NCBI GenBank assembly: GCA_900540375.1
Contig: UQFS01000002.1
Coordinates: 1-64,000 of the forward strand
Direction: 5' to 3'
Source of the DNA: an uncultured Prevotella sp.
Lineage (GTDB): Bacteria > Bacteroidota > Bacteroidia > Bacteroidales > Bacteroidaceae
Length of the DNA: 64,000 nucleotides
The position numbers and the translations under genes are program-made. Below the pieces are notes generated by a model. That model made no database searches. It had not been told where the DNA came from and worked only from the letters and a program-made list of their open reading frames with translations. Below, piece by piece: positions 6,575 to 14,816 of this stretch; within the stretch, counting starts at the first letter, position 1; each line of letters begins with the position of its first letter.

Positions 6575-9082
6575 ATGCCAATCATGAATATCATCGAGAA
6601 ATACCACCAATTGCCAGCAGCCACTATAGCTGAAAAGCTCAATACAGAGCTCTTGCAGCGCCATGCCGCCGTGGTCGTAGCTCCACCGGGTGCCGGTAAG
6701 TCCACGTTGCTGCCGCTGACGATGCTCAGCCGTGGTGCACAGGGCAGAATCGTCATGCTTGAGCCCCGCCGCTTGGCTGCCAGGCAGGTAGCCCTGCGCA
6801 TGGCACAGATGCTCGGCGAGGAAGTGGGGCAGACGGTAGGCTATCAGATACGCTTCGAGAAGAAGATTTCGTTGAAGACAAGGATAGAGGTGGTCACAGA
6901 GGGAATCCTCACGCGCCGCCTGGTCGAAGACCCTACGCTCGAAGGCGTGAGCTGCGTCATCTTCGACGAGTTTCATGAGCGCAGCTTGCAGTCGGATTTG
7001 GCTTTCTGTCTGACACAAGAGGCGAGGAGTATCCTCAGATCTGACTTGGACATCGTCGTGATGTCGGCTACCATCGACGCCACAGCTATTTGTCAGGCCC
7101 TTGGCGCCCGCGAAGTCTCCTGTCAGGGGAGGATGTATCCCGTGGAGACTGTGCTCTCGAAAGACGATATTCTTCCGAGTGAAATAGCAGAGGCTGTTGC
7201 CGCCACTGTCAGCAGAGTACACCGCGAGATGGAAGGCGATATATTGGCTTTCCTCCCCGGGCAGGCTGATATCGCCAAATGTGCGGAATTGCTGGGCAAT
7301 AGTCTGGGCTCTACCCATGTGTGCCAGCTCTACGGCAATCTGCCGCCACAAGAGCAATACGAGGCGATCAGTCCCTCTGCACAGGGAGAGAGAAAGGTGG
7401 TGTTGGCCACGCCTATTGCTGAGACATCGCTGACAATAGAGGGTATCAGAATCGTGGTGGACAGCGGCTACTACAGAAAACTCGTCTTTGATCCCACCAA
7501 CGACCTGAGCCATCTCGAGACTGTGCGCGTCAGCATGGACATGGCACGACAAAGAGCGGGAAGAGCGGGGCGTTTGGCCGCGGGTATCTGCTTCCGGCTG
7601 TGGACCAATGTCACCCAACAGCGCATGGAGGAGCAGCGGCAGCCTGAGATCATGGATGCCGATCTCGTGACGATGGTGCTGGATGTGGCGGCTTTCGGTG
7701 AGACAGATGTAGAGCGTTTGCCTTGGCTTACGCCACCACCAAATGGCAACGTGGCAAGAGCTGTCAAAGAGCTGAGGGAACTCCATGCCATCAGCATGGA
7801 GGGACAGATCACCCCATTGGGACGAGAAATGGCCGCCATGCCATGTCACCCGAGAATTGCCCGAATGATACTCCAGGCACGAAACGCACAGGAGAAGTCG
7901 CTGGCATGTGATATCGCCGCTATCCTGGAGGAGAAAGACGTGATGGCGCAGGACAATAACGCTTATACAGACCTGTTGCTGCGCGTGACGGCTCTGCAGG
8001 ATGCAAGACGGAGAAATGCGCTGGGAAGATGGAAGCGCATCGGAAACATAGCAGCAGAGTATGACAGAATGGTGGGCATACATGCCAGCAACGCTTATGT
8101 GGCAAGGGAGGATATAGGTGCACTTGTCGCTGCCGCCTATCCCGAGAGAATCGCAAAGGCTCTGGACCATAATGGCAACTACCGGATGGCCAATGGCGAA
8201 GAGGTGATGCTCGACGCGGCGGATCCGCTTACCAGCTTTCAGTGGCTGGTCATCGCTACGCTGCACGCCGGAAGCGGGGGTAGGGGAAGGGCTTTCCTCT
8301 CCGCACCGGTCAGCAGTCAAAGCCTCGAAGACTATGCCACATGGTGGGACAACATCACGTGGATAGCGCATCAGGGTGGGGTGGTTGTCCAGAAAGAGAT
8401 GAGAATAGGTACGCTGGTGGTCAAGACGAAGCCGCTGGACAATGTGCCGAAGGAGCAGCTGGGACGTATCATCTGCGAGGCTGCGAAGAAGGAGGGTAGG
8501 AGCATGTTCAGCTGGACCGATAAGACGGCTGCACTGCAAGAGCGCATAGCCCTCGTGGCACAGTGGTATCCCGAACTTGGACTTCCCGATGTCTCTGCTG
8601 ACGCTGTGCTTAAACAACCGGAGGGATGGCTGCCCTTCTATCTTGAAAAAGACGGGAAGGTGATCACCACGGTCAGCGAGATGAGGAAAATGGATATGGA
8701 GAGTGTTCTGTGGAACATGCTCTCCTATGAACAGCAGCAGGAGGTGGACAGGCTGGCACCGACATATATCGTGGTACCCTCGGGCAGCAAGGTACAGCTC
8801 AGATACCGCAAAGGTTCGGAGGCACCCGTACTCAGCGTCCGGCTTCAGGAATGCTTCGGACTCACCGCCACGCCGCGTGTCAACGATGGTAAGATACCCG
8901 TGCTGATGGAACTGCTCAGTCCTGGCTTCAAGCCAGTACAGCTTACTGCTGACTTGCAGAGCTTTTGGCAGGATACTTACTTCGAGGTGAGAAAGGAGCT
9001 GCGGCGCCGATACCCCAAGCACTACTGGCCTGACAACCCTCTGGAAACTGTGGCGCAGAGAGAAGTGAGGAGAAAGCGATAA
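6575..9082 (+). CDS. hrpB: ATP-dependent helicase HrpB
   Basis: 835-residue DExH RNA helicase of the HrpA/HrpB group. Motif I APPGAGKST is at 36-44, motif II reads DEFH at 131-134 (the HrpB variant), motif III SAT at 164-166 and motif VI QRAGRAGR at 326-333, followed by the HA2/OB and HrpB C-terminal regions. Length is normal. ATG 6575 is preferred because AAGGAGT lies just upstream; the ATG three codons later is possible. The cellular substrate of HrpB is not established in Bacteroidota. It stands alone, divergent from thrS. Confidence 0.95.
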   Translation: MPIMNIIEKYHQLPAATIAEKLNTELLQRHAAVVVAPPGAGKSTLLPLTMLSRGAQGRIVMLEPRRLAARQVALRMAQMLGEEVGQTVGYQIRFEKKISLKTRIEVVTEGILTRRLVEDPTLEGVSCVIFDEFHERSLQSDLAFCLTQEARSILRSDLDIVVMSATIDATAICQALGAREVSCQGRMYPVETVLSKDDILPSEIAEAVAATVSRVHREMEGDILAFLPGQADIAKCAELLGNSLGSTHVCQLYGNLPPQEQYEAISPSAQGERKVVLATPIAETSLTIEGIRIVVDSGYYRKLVFDPTNDLSHLETVRVSMDMARQRAGRAGRLAAGICFRLWTNVTQQRMEEQRQPEIMDADLVTMVLDVAAFGETDVERLPWLTPPPNGNVARAVKELRELHAISMEGQITPLGREMAAMPCHPRIARMILQARNAQEKSLACDIAAILEEKDVMAQDNNAYTDLLLRVTALQDARRRNALGRWKRIGNIAAEYDRMVGIHASNAYVAREDIGALVAAAYPERIAKALDHNGNYRMANGEEVMLDAADPLTSFQWLVIATLHAGSGGRGRAFLSAPVSSQSLEDYATWWDNITWIAHQGGVVVQKEMRIGTLVVKTKPLDNVPKEQLGRIICEAAKKEGRSMFSWTDKTAALQERIALVAQWYPELGLPDVSADAVLKQPEGWLPFYLEKDGKVITTVSEMRKMDMESVLWNMLSYEQQQEVDRLAPTYIVVPSGSKVQLRYRKGSEAPVLSVRLQECFGLTATPRVNDGKIPVLMELLSPGFKPVQLTADLQSFWQDTYFEVRKELRRRYPKHYWPDNPLETVAQREVRRKR

Positions 9083-9217
9083 GAGACCTGCTGAAGCTGC
9101 TCACGGAAAGAACTCTTTGTAAGATGATAGCTGAAAGAAACTCTTTGAAGAGCTGCTCTTTTGTAAGCTGCTTGAAAAAAACTGCTCTGAAAATAAATGT
9201 TTTACAGCTAAATTTGC

Positions 9218-9225
9218 TACCTTTG
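9218..9225 (+). promoter_or_regulatory. -7 box of the small membrane protein gene
   Basis: TACCTTTG with TTTTAC about 19 bases upstream; 45 bases before the ATG at 9270. The preceding spacer (9083-9200) has degenerate repeats of GCTGCT and GAAAGAACTCTTTG. Confidence 0.6.
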
Positions 9226-9269
9226 CAACAGAATTACAACTCGTATCAAATCATAATTCAATACGCTCT

Positions 9270-9476
9270 ATGAATATAGCAATAGCATTGGTCGTGTTCA
9301 TCGTGGCTGCGCTCATCGTGTGGGGATGCGCTGAACTGAACTACAAGAACTTCAGCTATGAGGAAGACAAACCTCATCATCCGGATCCCACAGCACATCA
9401 AGGCGGTGAATACAAGGAGTTGAATATCCGCGACATCATGCGTGATAACTCCACAAAGGGCTACGCTGCCGTGTAA
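9270..9476 (+). CDS. small single-pass membrane protein
   Basis: 68 residues: an N-terminal hydrophobic helix (residues 3-19, ending near WGC) followed by a polar, acidic/His-rich tail (EEDKPHHPDPTAHQGGEY). It has its own promoter (9218-9225) and a strong terminator 8 bases after the stop, so it is a monocistronic unit. The coding sequence is supported by this context rather than by a family I recognise. It could be a lipoprotein-like or inner-membrane microprotein. No function proposed. Confidence 0.6.
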   Translation: MNIAIALVVFIVAALIVWGCAELNYKNFSYEEDKPHHPDPTAHQGGEYKELNIRDIMRDNSTKGYAAV

Positions 9477-9483
9477 CCTTTAG

Positions 9484-9516
9484 AAAACCTCATGGTCAAC
9501 AACCATGAGGTTTTTT
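9484..9516 (+). terminator. strong rho-independent terminator
   Basis: AAAACCTCATGGT / ACCATGAGGTTTT perfect 13-bp stem, 5-base loop, then T-rich tail. Ends the small membrane protein transcript. Confidence 0.9.
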
Positions 9517-9576
9517 GTTACTCGTAACTGCGTAATTCGGGCAGAGTTTGAGTAATCCATATCATGGAATCCCGAT

Positions 9577-10026
9577 TCAAAGATTTTCGTAGACGGGGAT
9601 CTCTGAGAGGAATACATACTTTTTACTCTCATAATCCATCTTGCAGCAATAGTGCGTCAGACCATTGCTCATCACCAGATAGTCGACATGCAGCAAGAGA
9701 TTGTAGGTAGTAACCTGCTCCAATACCTTTGGCGTGATTTTCACTGACGGCGCCTTATACTCGATGATCATTCTCGGATGCATGTCGCGGTCATAGAGCA
9801 CGCTGTCTGCCCGCAGCCGTTTCGTGCCTACCGGAAGCGACACCTCGTTGGCCAACAGCCCCGAAGGATAGTGAAGCTCGGAAATCAGATAATGTACGAA
9901 ATTCTGACGTACCCACTCCTCAGGTGTCAATGCCACATAGCGGTGACGCAGGATGTCCAGGACCATCGGTTTTTCGCGGGTCCCTCCTATTTTTATATCG
10001 CTATGGGGTAGGTTGATTGAAATCAT
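9577..10026 (-). CDS. HSDR_N-type (type I restriction R N-terminal-like) nuclease-fold protein
   Basis: 149-residue stand-alone protein of the family annotated as type I restriction enzyme R N-terminal domain. Visible elements are the N-terminal ISINLPHSDIKI, the RHRYVALTPEEWVRQ segment and the nuclease-like core: D90 in LRADSVLYDRD, then IIEYKAP with E104 and K106, a D...ExK arrangement. Bacteroidetes carry it widely without other restriction genes, so it need not be defensive. Start placed at ATG 10026, since the promoter (10096-10103) makes longer starts unlikely. It is divergent from holA with overlapping 5' transcript regions. Confidence 0.85.
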   Translation of the reverse strand: MISINLPHSDIKIGGTREKPMVLDILRHRYVALTPEEWVRQNFVHYLISELHYPSGLLANEVSLPVGTKRLRADSVLYDRDMHPRMIIEYKAPSVKITPKVLEQVTTYNLLLHVDYLVMSNGLTHYCCKMDYESKKYVFLSEIPVYENL

Positions 10027-10031
10027 TTTGT

Positions 10032-10039
10032 TATCTTTG
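10032..10039 (+). promoter_or_regulatory. -7 box of holA
   Basis: TATCTTTG on the plus strand, about 105 bases before the holA ATG and only 6 bases from the start codon of the divergent gene. Confidence 0.55.
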
Positions 10040-10095
10040 CAAGTGATTATTCTTGGTGGAGCCGTAGCAGGGTGACTCCTGCGTTTTCCACTGTG

Positions 10096-10103
10096 CAAAG
10101 ATA
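10096..10103 (-). promoter_or_regulatory. -7 box of the HSDR_N-type gene
   Basis: TATCTTTG on the minus strand, 70 bases upstream of the ATG at 10026. Together with 10032-10039 it forms a face-to-face pair whose transcripts would overlap by about 45 nt. Confidence 0.55.
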
Positions 10104-10143
10104 GTCATTTATCGCGAGAATAACAGATAACAGAAACAGAAAC

Positions 10144-11172
10144 ATGCCAGAAAAGAAAGCTTCAGTTTCATTCGACGCTCTGATGCGACAACTCAAAAAA
10201 GGAGAGTTTGCACCCGTGTATTTGCTCATGGGTGATGAGCCCTACTATATCGACAAGCTCAGCAACTTCTTCCAAAACCAAATCCTCACACCCGAGCAAC
10301 AGGCCTTCGACCTTACCGTGGTCTTCGGCGCTGATGTCAACGCGGCGCAGATCGCTGACTTGGCGATGCAGTATCCGATGACGGCTCCAAGAAAAGTGAT
10401 CATCGTCAAGGAGGCGCAGGGACTCAAGTCGTTTGATAAACTTGAGAAATATGTGCTCCATCCGCAACCGAAAACAATTCTCGTTTTCTGCTATAAAAAT
10501 GGTACGGTGAACAGAAGACTGAAATTTGCAGCAGCTGTCGATAAGATGGGTATCATTTTTGAAAGCAAGAAACTCAAGGAGTGGCAGCTGCCAAAATACA
10601 TCAACGATTATGTCAGTAGGCAAAAAGCATCCATCGATGAGAAAAGTGCCGCGATGATGGCTGACCATATCGGAGCTGACATCAGCCGACTCACTTCCGA
10701 ACTCGACAAGCTGCTCATCTCACTGCCGGAAAACGACAGACGTATCACGCCTGACATCGTGGAGCGCAATGTGGGGGTGAGCAAAGATTTCAACGCCTTT
10801 GAGCTGAGAGATGCCATCGTTAATAAAAATGTTTACAAAGCAAATCAAATCATCAGTTACTTCAACAGTAATCCTAAAGCGGGCTCCGCTTACAGCCTCG
10901 TGCCGTTGCTCTTCAATTTCTTCCAGAATCTGATGCTGGCGTATTATGCTCCCAACCGCAACGACCAATATGCTCTGGCGGAATATCTGGGCATGAGAAG
11001 TCCATGGGGCGTGAAAGACTATCTCACAGGTATGAAAAACTACTCGGGAAGAAAGACGCTACAGATTTTGGATAAACTAGGAGAAACAGACGCCAAAATT
11101 AAGGGTTTGGACAACCCAAATACGCCTCCCGAGGAGCTGATGAGGGAGCTTGTCTTCTTCATTTTGCACTAA
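10144..11172 (+). CDS. holA: DNA polymerase III subunit delta
   Basis: 342 residues, the usual HolA length. It is the delta subunit of the clamp loader, which opens the beta clamp during replication. The N-terminal AAA+-like fold shows the family features YLLMGDEPYYIDK (residues 27-39) and a degenerate nucleotide site without a Walker A lysine, as expected for delta. The middle has ADISRLTSELDKL (178-190), and the C-terminal collar helices contain SYFNSNPKAGSAYSLVPLLFNFFQ. The start at 10144 precedes a charged segment and the conserved core. Monocistronic between its own promoter and a hairpin at 11241. Confidence 0.93.
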   Translation: MPEKKASVSFDALMRQLKKGEFAPVYLLMGDEPYYIDKLSNFFQNQILTPEQQAFDLTVVFGADVNAAQIADLAMQYPMTAPRKVIIVKEAQGLKSFDKLEKYVLHPQPKTILVFCYKNGTVNRRLKFAAAVDKMGIIFESKKLKEWQLPKYINDYVSRQKASIDEKSAAMMADHIGADISRLTSELDKLLISLPENDRRITPDIVERNVGVSKDFNAFELRDAIVNKNVYKANQIISYFNSNPKAGSAYSLVPLLFNFFQNLMLAYYAPNRNDQYALAEYLGMRSPWGVKDYLTGMKNYSGRKTLQILDKLGETDAKIKGLDNPNTPPEELMRELVFFILH

Positions 11173-11240
11173 AAAGCACCGAAAAACGCAAAATAGCGCC
11201 TGTTTTTCTCTAGATTGAAAGTTGAGAAAACACCTATTTC

Positions 11241-11279
11241 TTAGCCTAACTTCCTCAAAATGAGCGAAGTTAGGCTAAA
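11241..11279 (+). terminator. long hairpin after holA
   Basis: TTAGCCTAACTTC ... GAAGTTAGGCTAA, a perfect 13-bp stem extended by CTCA/TGAG around a 3-base loop with one bulged C, then AAATTTTTT. Could terminate holA transcription. Confidence 0.6.
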
Positions 11280-11894
11280 ATTTTTTGCTGAGATTTTAAT
11301 AATCTGAACCAACTCCTATCCTTGCCCGAATTTTCGCCAAAATGACGAAAAACGGCATCCTAAGCACATCGAGATTCAAGATTAACGTTTGTTTTGGTTT
11401 TAGATTGTTGAATTTCAAACTTTGAATTTGAGGAACTTGATAATAATATGATTTATAAAACCGAGTTGTTAAACTGTTTGGATTATTAAATACATATTTT
11501 GTTTAACTATTCAAATTTACAAGCATGAATTTTAAAACTTAAACGCAAAAGTATACAGATATACTATTTAATGATAAGTCTTTGATTATCAATAATAAAA
11601 TCAAATATTTGAGAAGTCATATACATGAATATAGAGCTTCTAACCTGCAAAATCACCCTTTTTGGCCCTTTTCTATATTATAATATGCAGATATAGCCTT
11701 TTCAAAGCCAAATAGTTGACTTGAATTGTTGATTTAAAGCTTCATAGGTCTTTTGAAGGTAATATTTGAATTTGTAAATCTTAATATATCGATTATCATA
11801 TCCAAATTCTAAAATCTATATTATTTGATTTATCGAATATCGTTTTAGGATTAAAATTCTCCTCTTTATATTTGCAAATATCGATTTTTTGATT
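11280..11894. other. very AT-rich non-coding island
   Basis: No open frame of note. Around 11521-11580 the GC content is 14 of 60 bases (23 %), far below the flanking genes. ATATCGATT occurs at about 11788 and 11877. No DnaA-box cluster, tRNA or terminator was seen inside. Confidence 0.7.
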
Positions 11895-11902
11895 TAACTT
11901 TG
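11895..11902 (+). promoter_or_regulatory. -7 box of the XRE-type regulator
   Basis: TAACTTTG, with TTTTTTG about 10-15 bases upstream; 44 bases before the ATG at 11947. Confidence 0.6.
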
Positions 11903-11946
11903 CAAATACTTAAGTGAAGACGGCTTTTTAGCCCCTTTTCATCTCT

Positions 11947-12495
11947 ATGGCACCTGATATGAAAGACAGAATTAAGAAGCTGATGGAAAATCAGCACATG
12001 ACGCAAAAAATTTTCGCGCAGTTTACGGGCATCTCTGAAGGCACTCTCAGTGGTATCTTCAATGGTCGAACACGCCCAACCTTGCAGATCGTGGAGAATA
12101 TCCATCAGCACTTCCCCAAAATCTCCATCAACTGGCTGATGTTTGGCACGGGTCCGATGTATGTGAGCAACTCCCCCACTGCCGGAGACAATGCTCAGCA
12201 GTCTGATTCTGCTGACGGTGACGCTTCTGCTGATGATACTATAGCAACCGGAGCATCACTGTCAGACGATGGGCATAGTGTCGAGAACCCAGCCTCAGTC
12301 GGTGCCGCTCCAGGCTCACAGCAGCCTTCGCTCTTTGGGCAGGAAAATGGAAAAGGCAGCCAATCTGCTCGCTCTGCTACGTCTCAGGCTGAAAAGGTTA
12401 TTGTGAAATATGTTGATAAGCCACAGCGAAAGATCACGGAAATAAGAATCTTCTATGACGATCAGACGTGGGAGTCGTTTGCACCAAAGAAATAA
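11947..12495 (+). CDS. XRE-family helix-turn-helix regulator
   Basis: 182 residues. The N-terminal 62 residues form a Cro/C1-type helix-turn-helix: DRIKKLMENQHMTQKIFAQF then GISEGTLSGIFNGRTRPTL, followed by helix 5 and NWLMFGTGPMY, a common ending of this domain in Bacteroidales regulators. Residues 65-150 are a Ser/Ala/Asp/Gly-rich linker, probably disordered. The last 30 residues (about 150-182) form a predicted strand-turn-strand KVIVKYVDKPQRKITEIRIFYDDQTWESF. It is preceded by an AT-rich island that could hold operator sites. No ligand or target can be inferred; autoregulation is plausible. Confidence 0.88.
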   Translation: MAPDMKDRIKKLMENQHMTQKIFAQFTGISEGTLSGIFNGRTRPTLQIVENIHQHFPKISINWLMFGTGPMYVSNSPTAGDNAQQSDSADGDASADDTIATGASLSDDGHSVENPASVGAAPGSQQPSLFGQENGKGSQSARSATSQAEKVIVKYVDKPQRKITEIRIFYDDQTWESFAPKK

Positions 12496-12710
12496 TGTCT
12501 GTCTTTTGCCGTATCGAGGCTCTTCCGAGATAAGGCTGGTTTAATTCCTCATGAAGTGATGGAGTTTTGCTTCATGGGGAATCTTCTTTTATGTGCTGCA
12601 AGGTGTTTTTATCTTCAGAACTGGTTGTGATTGAGGCTGCGGAAGAGCAATTCTTGCCATCGGATGAAATATTGTAGGGATAGAAATGCCGATTTCTTGT
12701 TTTTTTTGTG

Positions 12711-12718
12711 TAAGTTTG
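12711..12718 (+). promoter_or_regulatory. -7 box of pyrK-pyrD
   Basis: TAAGTTTG (TAnnTTTG) after a T-run; predicted start near 12725, 165 nt before the pyrK ATG. Confidence 0.5.
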
Positions 12719-12736
12719 TAGTCGAATTATAGCAGA

Positions 12737-12770
12737 GGGTGAGCCCGATAGGAAAACGGCGGGCGCTCCC
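12737..12770 (+). promoter_or_regulatory. hairpin in the pyrK leader
   Basis: GGGTGAGCCCG pairs with CGGGCGCTCCC (9 of 11 positions) around a 12-base loop, immediately downstream of the predicted transcription start. No T-run follows, so it is not a simple terminator. A regulatory role in pyrimidine control is a guess. Confidence 0.45.
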
Positions 12771-12890
12771 CTTTATATATTATCTTCTAAATATAATAAG
12801 GTGTAAGCCCGAATGCAGAATTGAGTAAGCCCGACGGTATTGCTGCGGTGATGCCCTTGCTAAGAAGAAAGACCCTTTAAATCCATTTAT

Positions 12891-13718
12891 ATGAAGAAAT
12901 ATTGTATGGACTTGACAGTGGCATCGAACGAACATATCAGTGATCATCATGTTCTGCTCAAGCTCACTTCCAAGCAACCTCTTCCGGAGATGATGCCGGG
13001 ACAGTTTGTCAACATCCACGTTGAGGACAGTCCCACCACCTTTCTCCGCCGCCCTATCTCGATCAACTTCATAGATGTCTCCCGCAATGAGTTGTGGCTG
13101 CTGGTGGCCGCTGTTGGTGAAGGCACGAAGCACATGGCTAAACTCAAGGCCGGCGACACACTCAACTGCCTCTTCCCCTTAGGCAGTGGTTTCAGTGATC
13201 TCGCGGCTATCAAGTCTACGATTTGCAGTGCTGCCTCCTCTTCCTGCGAAAAGCCGGATGACAGCCATCGTCTGCGCGTGCTTTTAGTAGGTGGCGGTGT
13301 CGGCGTGGCTCCAGTTCTCTATCAGGGCGCAGAGATCAAGCGTCAGGGTGGAGAGCCTGTATTCCTGCTTGGTGCCCGCTCTGCTAAAGATTTATTAGAG
13401 TTGGATTTGTTTAAGAATTTTGGTAAGGTATATGTCACCACAGAAGATGCTTCTGCTGGTGAGAAAGGCTTTGTCACCAACCACTCTGTTTTACAGAATG
13501 AGCATTTCGATTTCATCCAGACGTGTGGTCCTACTCCGATGATGAAGGCAGTGACGAGATTCGCCAAGGAGAAGAATATTCCTTGCGAGGTATCGTTGGA
13601 GAATATGATGGCCTGCGGACTGGGTGCATGTCTGTGCTGTGTGGAGAAGACTGTTGACGGCAATCTGTGTGTATGTAAAGAAGGACCTGTGTTTAATATT
13701 AAGAAGTTGTTATGGTAG
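12891..13718 (+). CDS. pyrK: dihydroorotate dehydrogenase electron transfer subunit
   Basis: 275-residue FAD and [2Fe-2S] protein that, with PyrD type 1B, passes electrons from dihydroorotate to NAD+ in pyrimidine synthesis. Features: FAD-binding FLRRPISI at 51-58, nucleotide-binding LLVGGGVGVAP at 131-141, and iron-sulfur cysteines C242, C247, C250 and C262 (CGLGACLCC ... CVC). A short Ser/Cys-rich insertion lies at about 104-125, between the FAD and NAD domains. The gene overlaps pyrD by 7 bases (ATGGTAG), so expression is coupled. A 165-nt structured leader precedes it. Confidence 0.95.
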   Translation: MKKYCMDLTVASNEHISDHHVLLKLTSKQPLPEMMPGQFVNIHVEDSPTTFLRRPISINFIDVSRNELWLLVAAVGEGTKHMAKLKAGDTLNCLFPLGSGFSDLAAIKSTICSAASSSCEKPDDSHRLRVLLVGGGVGVAPVLYQGAEIKRQGGEPVFLLGARSAKDLLELDLFKNFGKVYVTTEDASAGEKGFVTNHSVLQNEHFDFIQTCGPTPMMKAVTRFAKEKNIPCEVSLENMMACGLGACLCCVEKTVDGNLCVCKEGPVFNIKKLLW

Positions 13719-14620
13719 ATTTAAGAGTCAATATTCATCAGCTCGAATTATCCAATCCTGTCATGACAGCCAGCGGTACGTTTGGCTATGGTGTGGAGTT
13801 TGCCGATTTGGTGCCTTTGGAGGAAATCGGCGGTATCATTGTCAAGGGCACTACATTGGAATGGCGCGAGGGCAACGACTATCCGCGTATGGCAGAAACT
13901 GCCAGTGGTATGCTCAACTGCGTGGGATTGCAGAACAAAGGTGTGGACTATTTCTGTGAGCATATCTATCCTGAGATAAAGGATATCCCTACTCATTTCA
14001 TCGTCAACGTGAGCGGTTCCTCGCCCGAGCGCTATGCCGAGTGCGCAGCGCGTATCGACGAGTTGGATCGTATTCCGGCTATTGAGCTGAATATCTCTTG
14101 CCCCAATGTGAAGGATGGCGGCATGGCCTTTGGTGTCACCTGCGAGGGGGCTGCCAGTGTGGTAAAGGCAGTGCGTAAAGTATATCACAAGACACTCATC
14201 GTGAAGCTCTCGCCCAATGTCACTTTCATTGCCGACATCGCCCGTGCTTGTGAGGCTGAGGGTGCAGACAGCGTGTCGCTCATCAACACACTGATGGGTA
14301 TGGCCATCGACATCGAGCACCGCTGTCCCAAGTTGAGCATTGGTACCGGTGGACTCAGTGGTCCGGCTGTCAAGCCTGTCGCCGTGAGAATGGTGCATGA
14401 TGTGACAAAAGCCGTGAAGATACCGGTGATAGGCTTGGGTGGCATCATGACAGCAGAAGATGCTATCGAGTTTATGATGGCAGGAGCTACAGCCATTGAG
14501 ATTGGTACGGCTAACGTCATTGATCCCGCCGTCACCGTGAAAGTCAAGACTGGCATGGCTCAGTGGTTGGAGCGCCACGGATGCAAGAGCGTGAAAGAGA
14601 TTATCGGTGTCGTGAAATAG
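13712..14620 (+). CDS. pyrD: dihydroorotate dehydrogenase, class 1B catalytic subunit
   Basis: 302 residues, a TIM-barrel FMN enzyme that oxidises dihydroorotate to orotate. The catalytic base is Cys130 in NISCPNV, as in class 1 enzymes; substrate and FMN contacts include Lys45 (VKGTT), NCVGLQN at 69-75, and the phosphate loop GLGGIMTAEDA. The partner PyrK is encoded just upstream with a 7-base overlap, which together with the Cys base identifies the NAD-dependent 1B type. A strong hairpin lies 55 bases downstream of the stop. Confidence 0.97.
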   Translation: MVDLRVNIHQLELSNPVMTASGTFGYGVEFADLVPLEEIGGIIVKGTTLEWREGNDYPRMAETASGMLNCVGLQNKGVDYFCEHIYPEIKDIPTHFIVNVSGSSPERYAECAARIDELDRIPAIELNISCPNVKDGGMAFGVTCEGAASVVKAVRKVYHKTLIVKLSPNVTFIADIARACEAEGADSVSLINTLMGMAIDIEHRCPKLSIGTGGLSGPAVKPVAVRMVHDVTKAVKIPVIGLGGIMTAEDAIEFMMAGATAIEIGTANVIDPAVTVKVKTGMAQWLERHGCKSVKEIIGVVK

Positions 14621-14675
14621 GCATGATAATCAGATATGATAATGGACATGGAATAGCCATGAAGTGAACATGATA

Positions 14676-14716
14676 ATGCCGCAACTCCGCAAGTATATAC
14701 TGCGAGGTTGCGGCAT
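14676..14716. terminator. bidirectional hairpin between pyrD and the MFS gene
   Basis: ATGCCGCAAC-TCCGCA ... TGCGAGGTTGCGGCAT gives a stem of about 15 bp with one bulge, followed on the plus strand by CTTTGTTTT. It separates convergent pyrD and the MFS permease. Confidence 0.75.
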
Positions 14717-14816
14717 CTTTGTTTTGGTTTTATTGGTGTCCGCTAAAAATGGAGACCGCATTGTTCGAAGCCTCTGTTTTGTCTGTCGTGAGCCAAGTGG
14801 GTATGGCTCAGCAGCC

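Larger units (their letters stand above)
12496..12890 (+). other. spacer and pyrK-pyrD leader
   Basis: The region 12496-12700 holds no gene. A promoter at 12711-12718 starts a leader of about 165 nt with a strong hairpin (12737-12770), a TATAATAAGGTG motif (12789-12804), and repeats of GTRAGCCCGA near 12739, 12803 and 12822. Confidence 0.6.

Noticed and set aside
6566..9022. 818-codon open frame on the minus strand
   Set aside because: Antisense shadow of hrpB, whose helicase motifs are unambiguous.
9577..10026. Type I restriction system
   Set aside because: Only a stand-alone R N-terminal-like domain is present; no HsdM or HsdS nearby.
11400..11880. Replication origin
   Set aside because: AT-rich, but no cluster of DnaA boxes (TTATCCACA-like) and no dnaA or dnaN nearby; the adjacent holA alone is not evidence.
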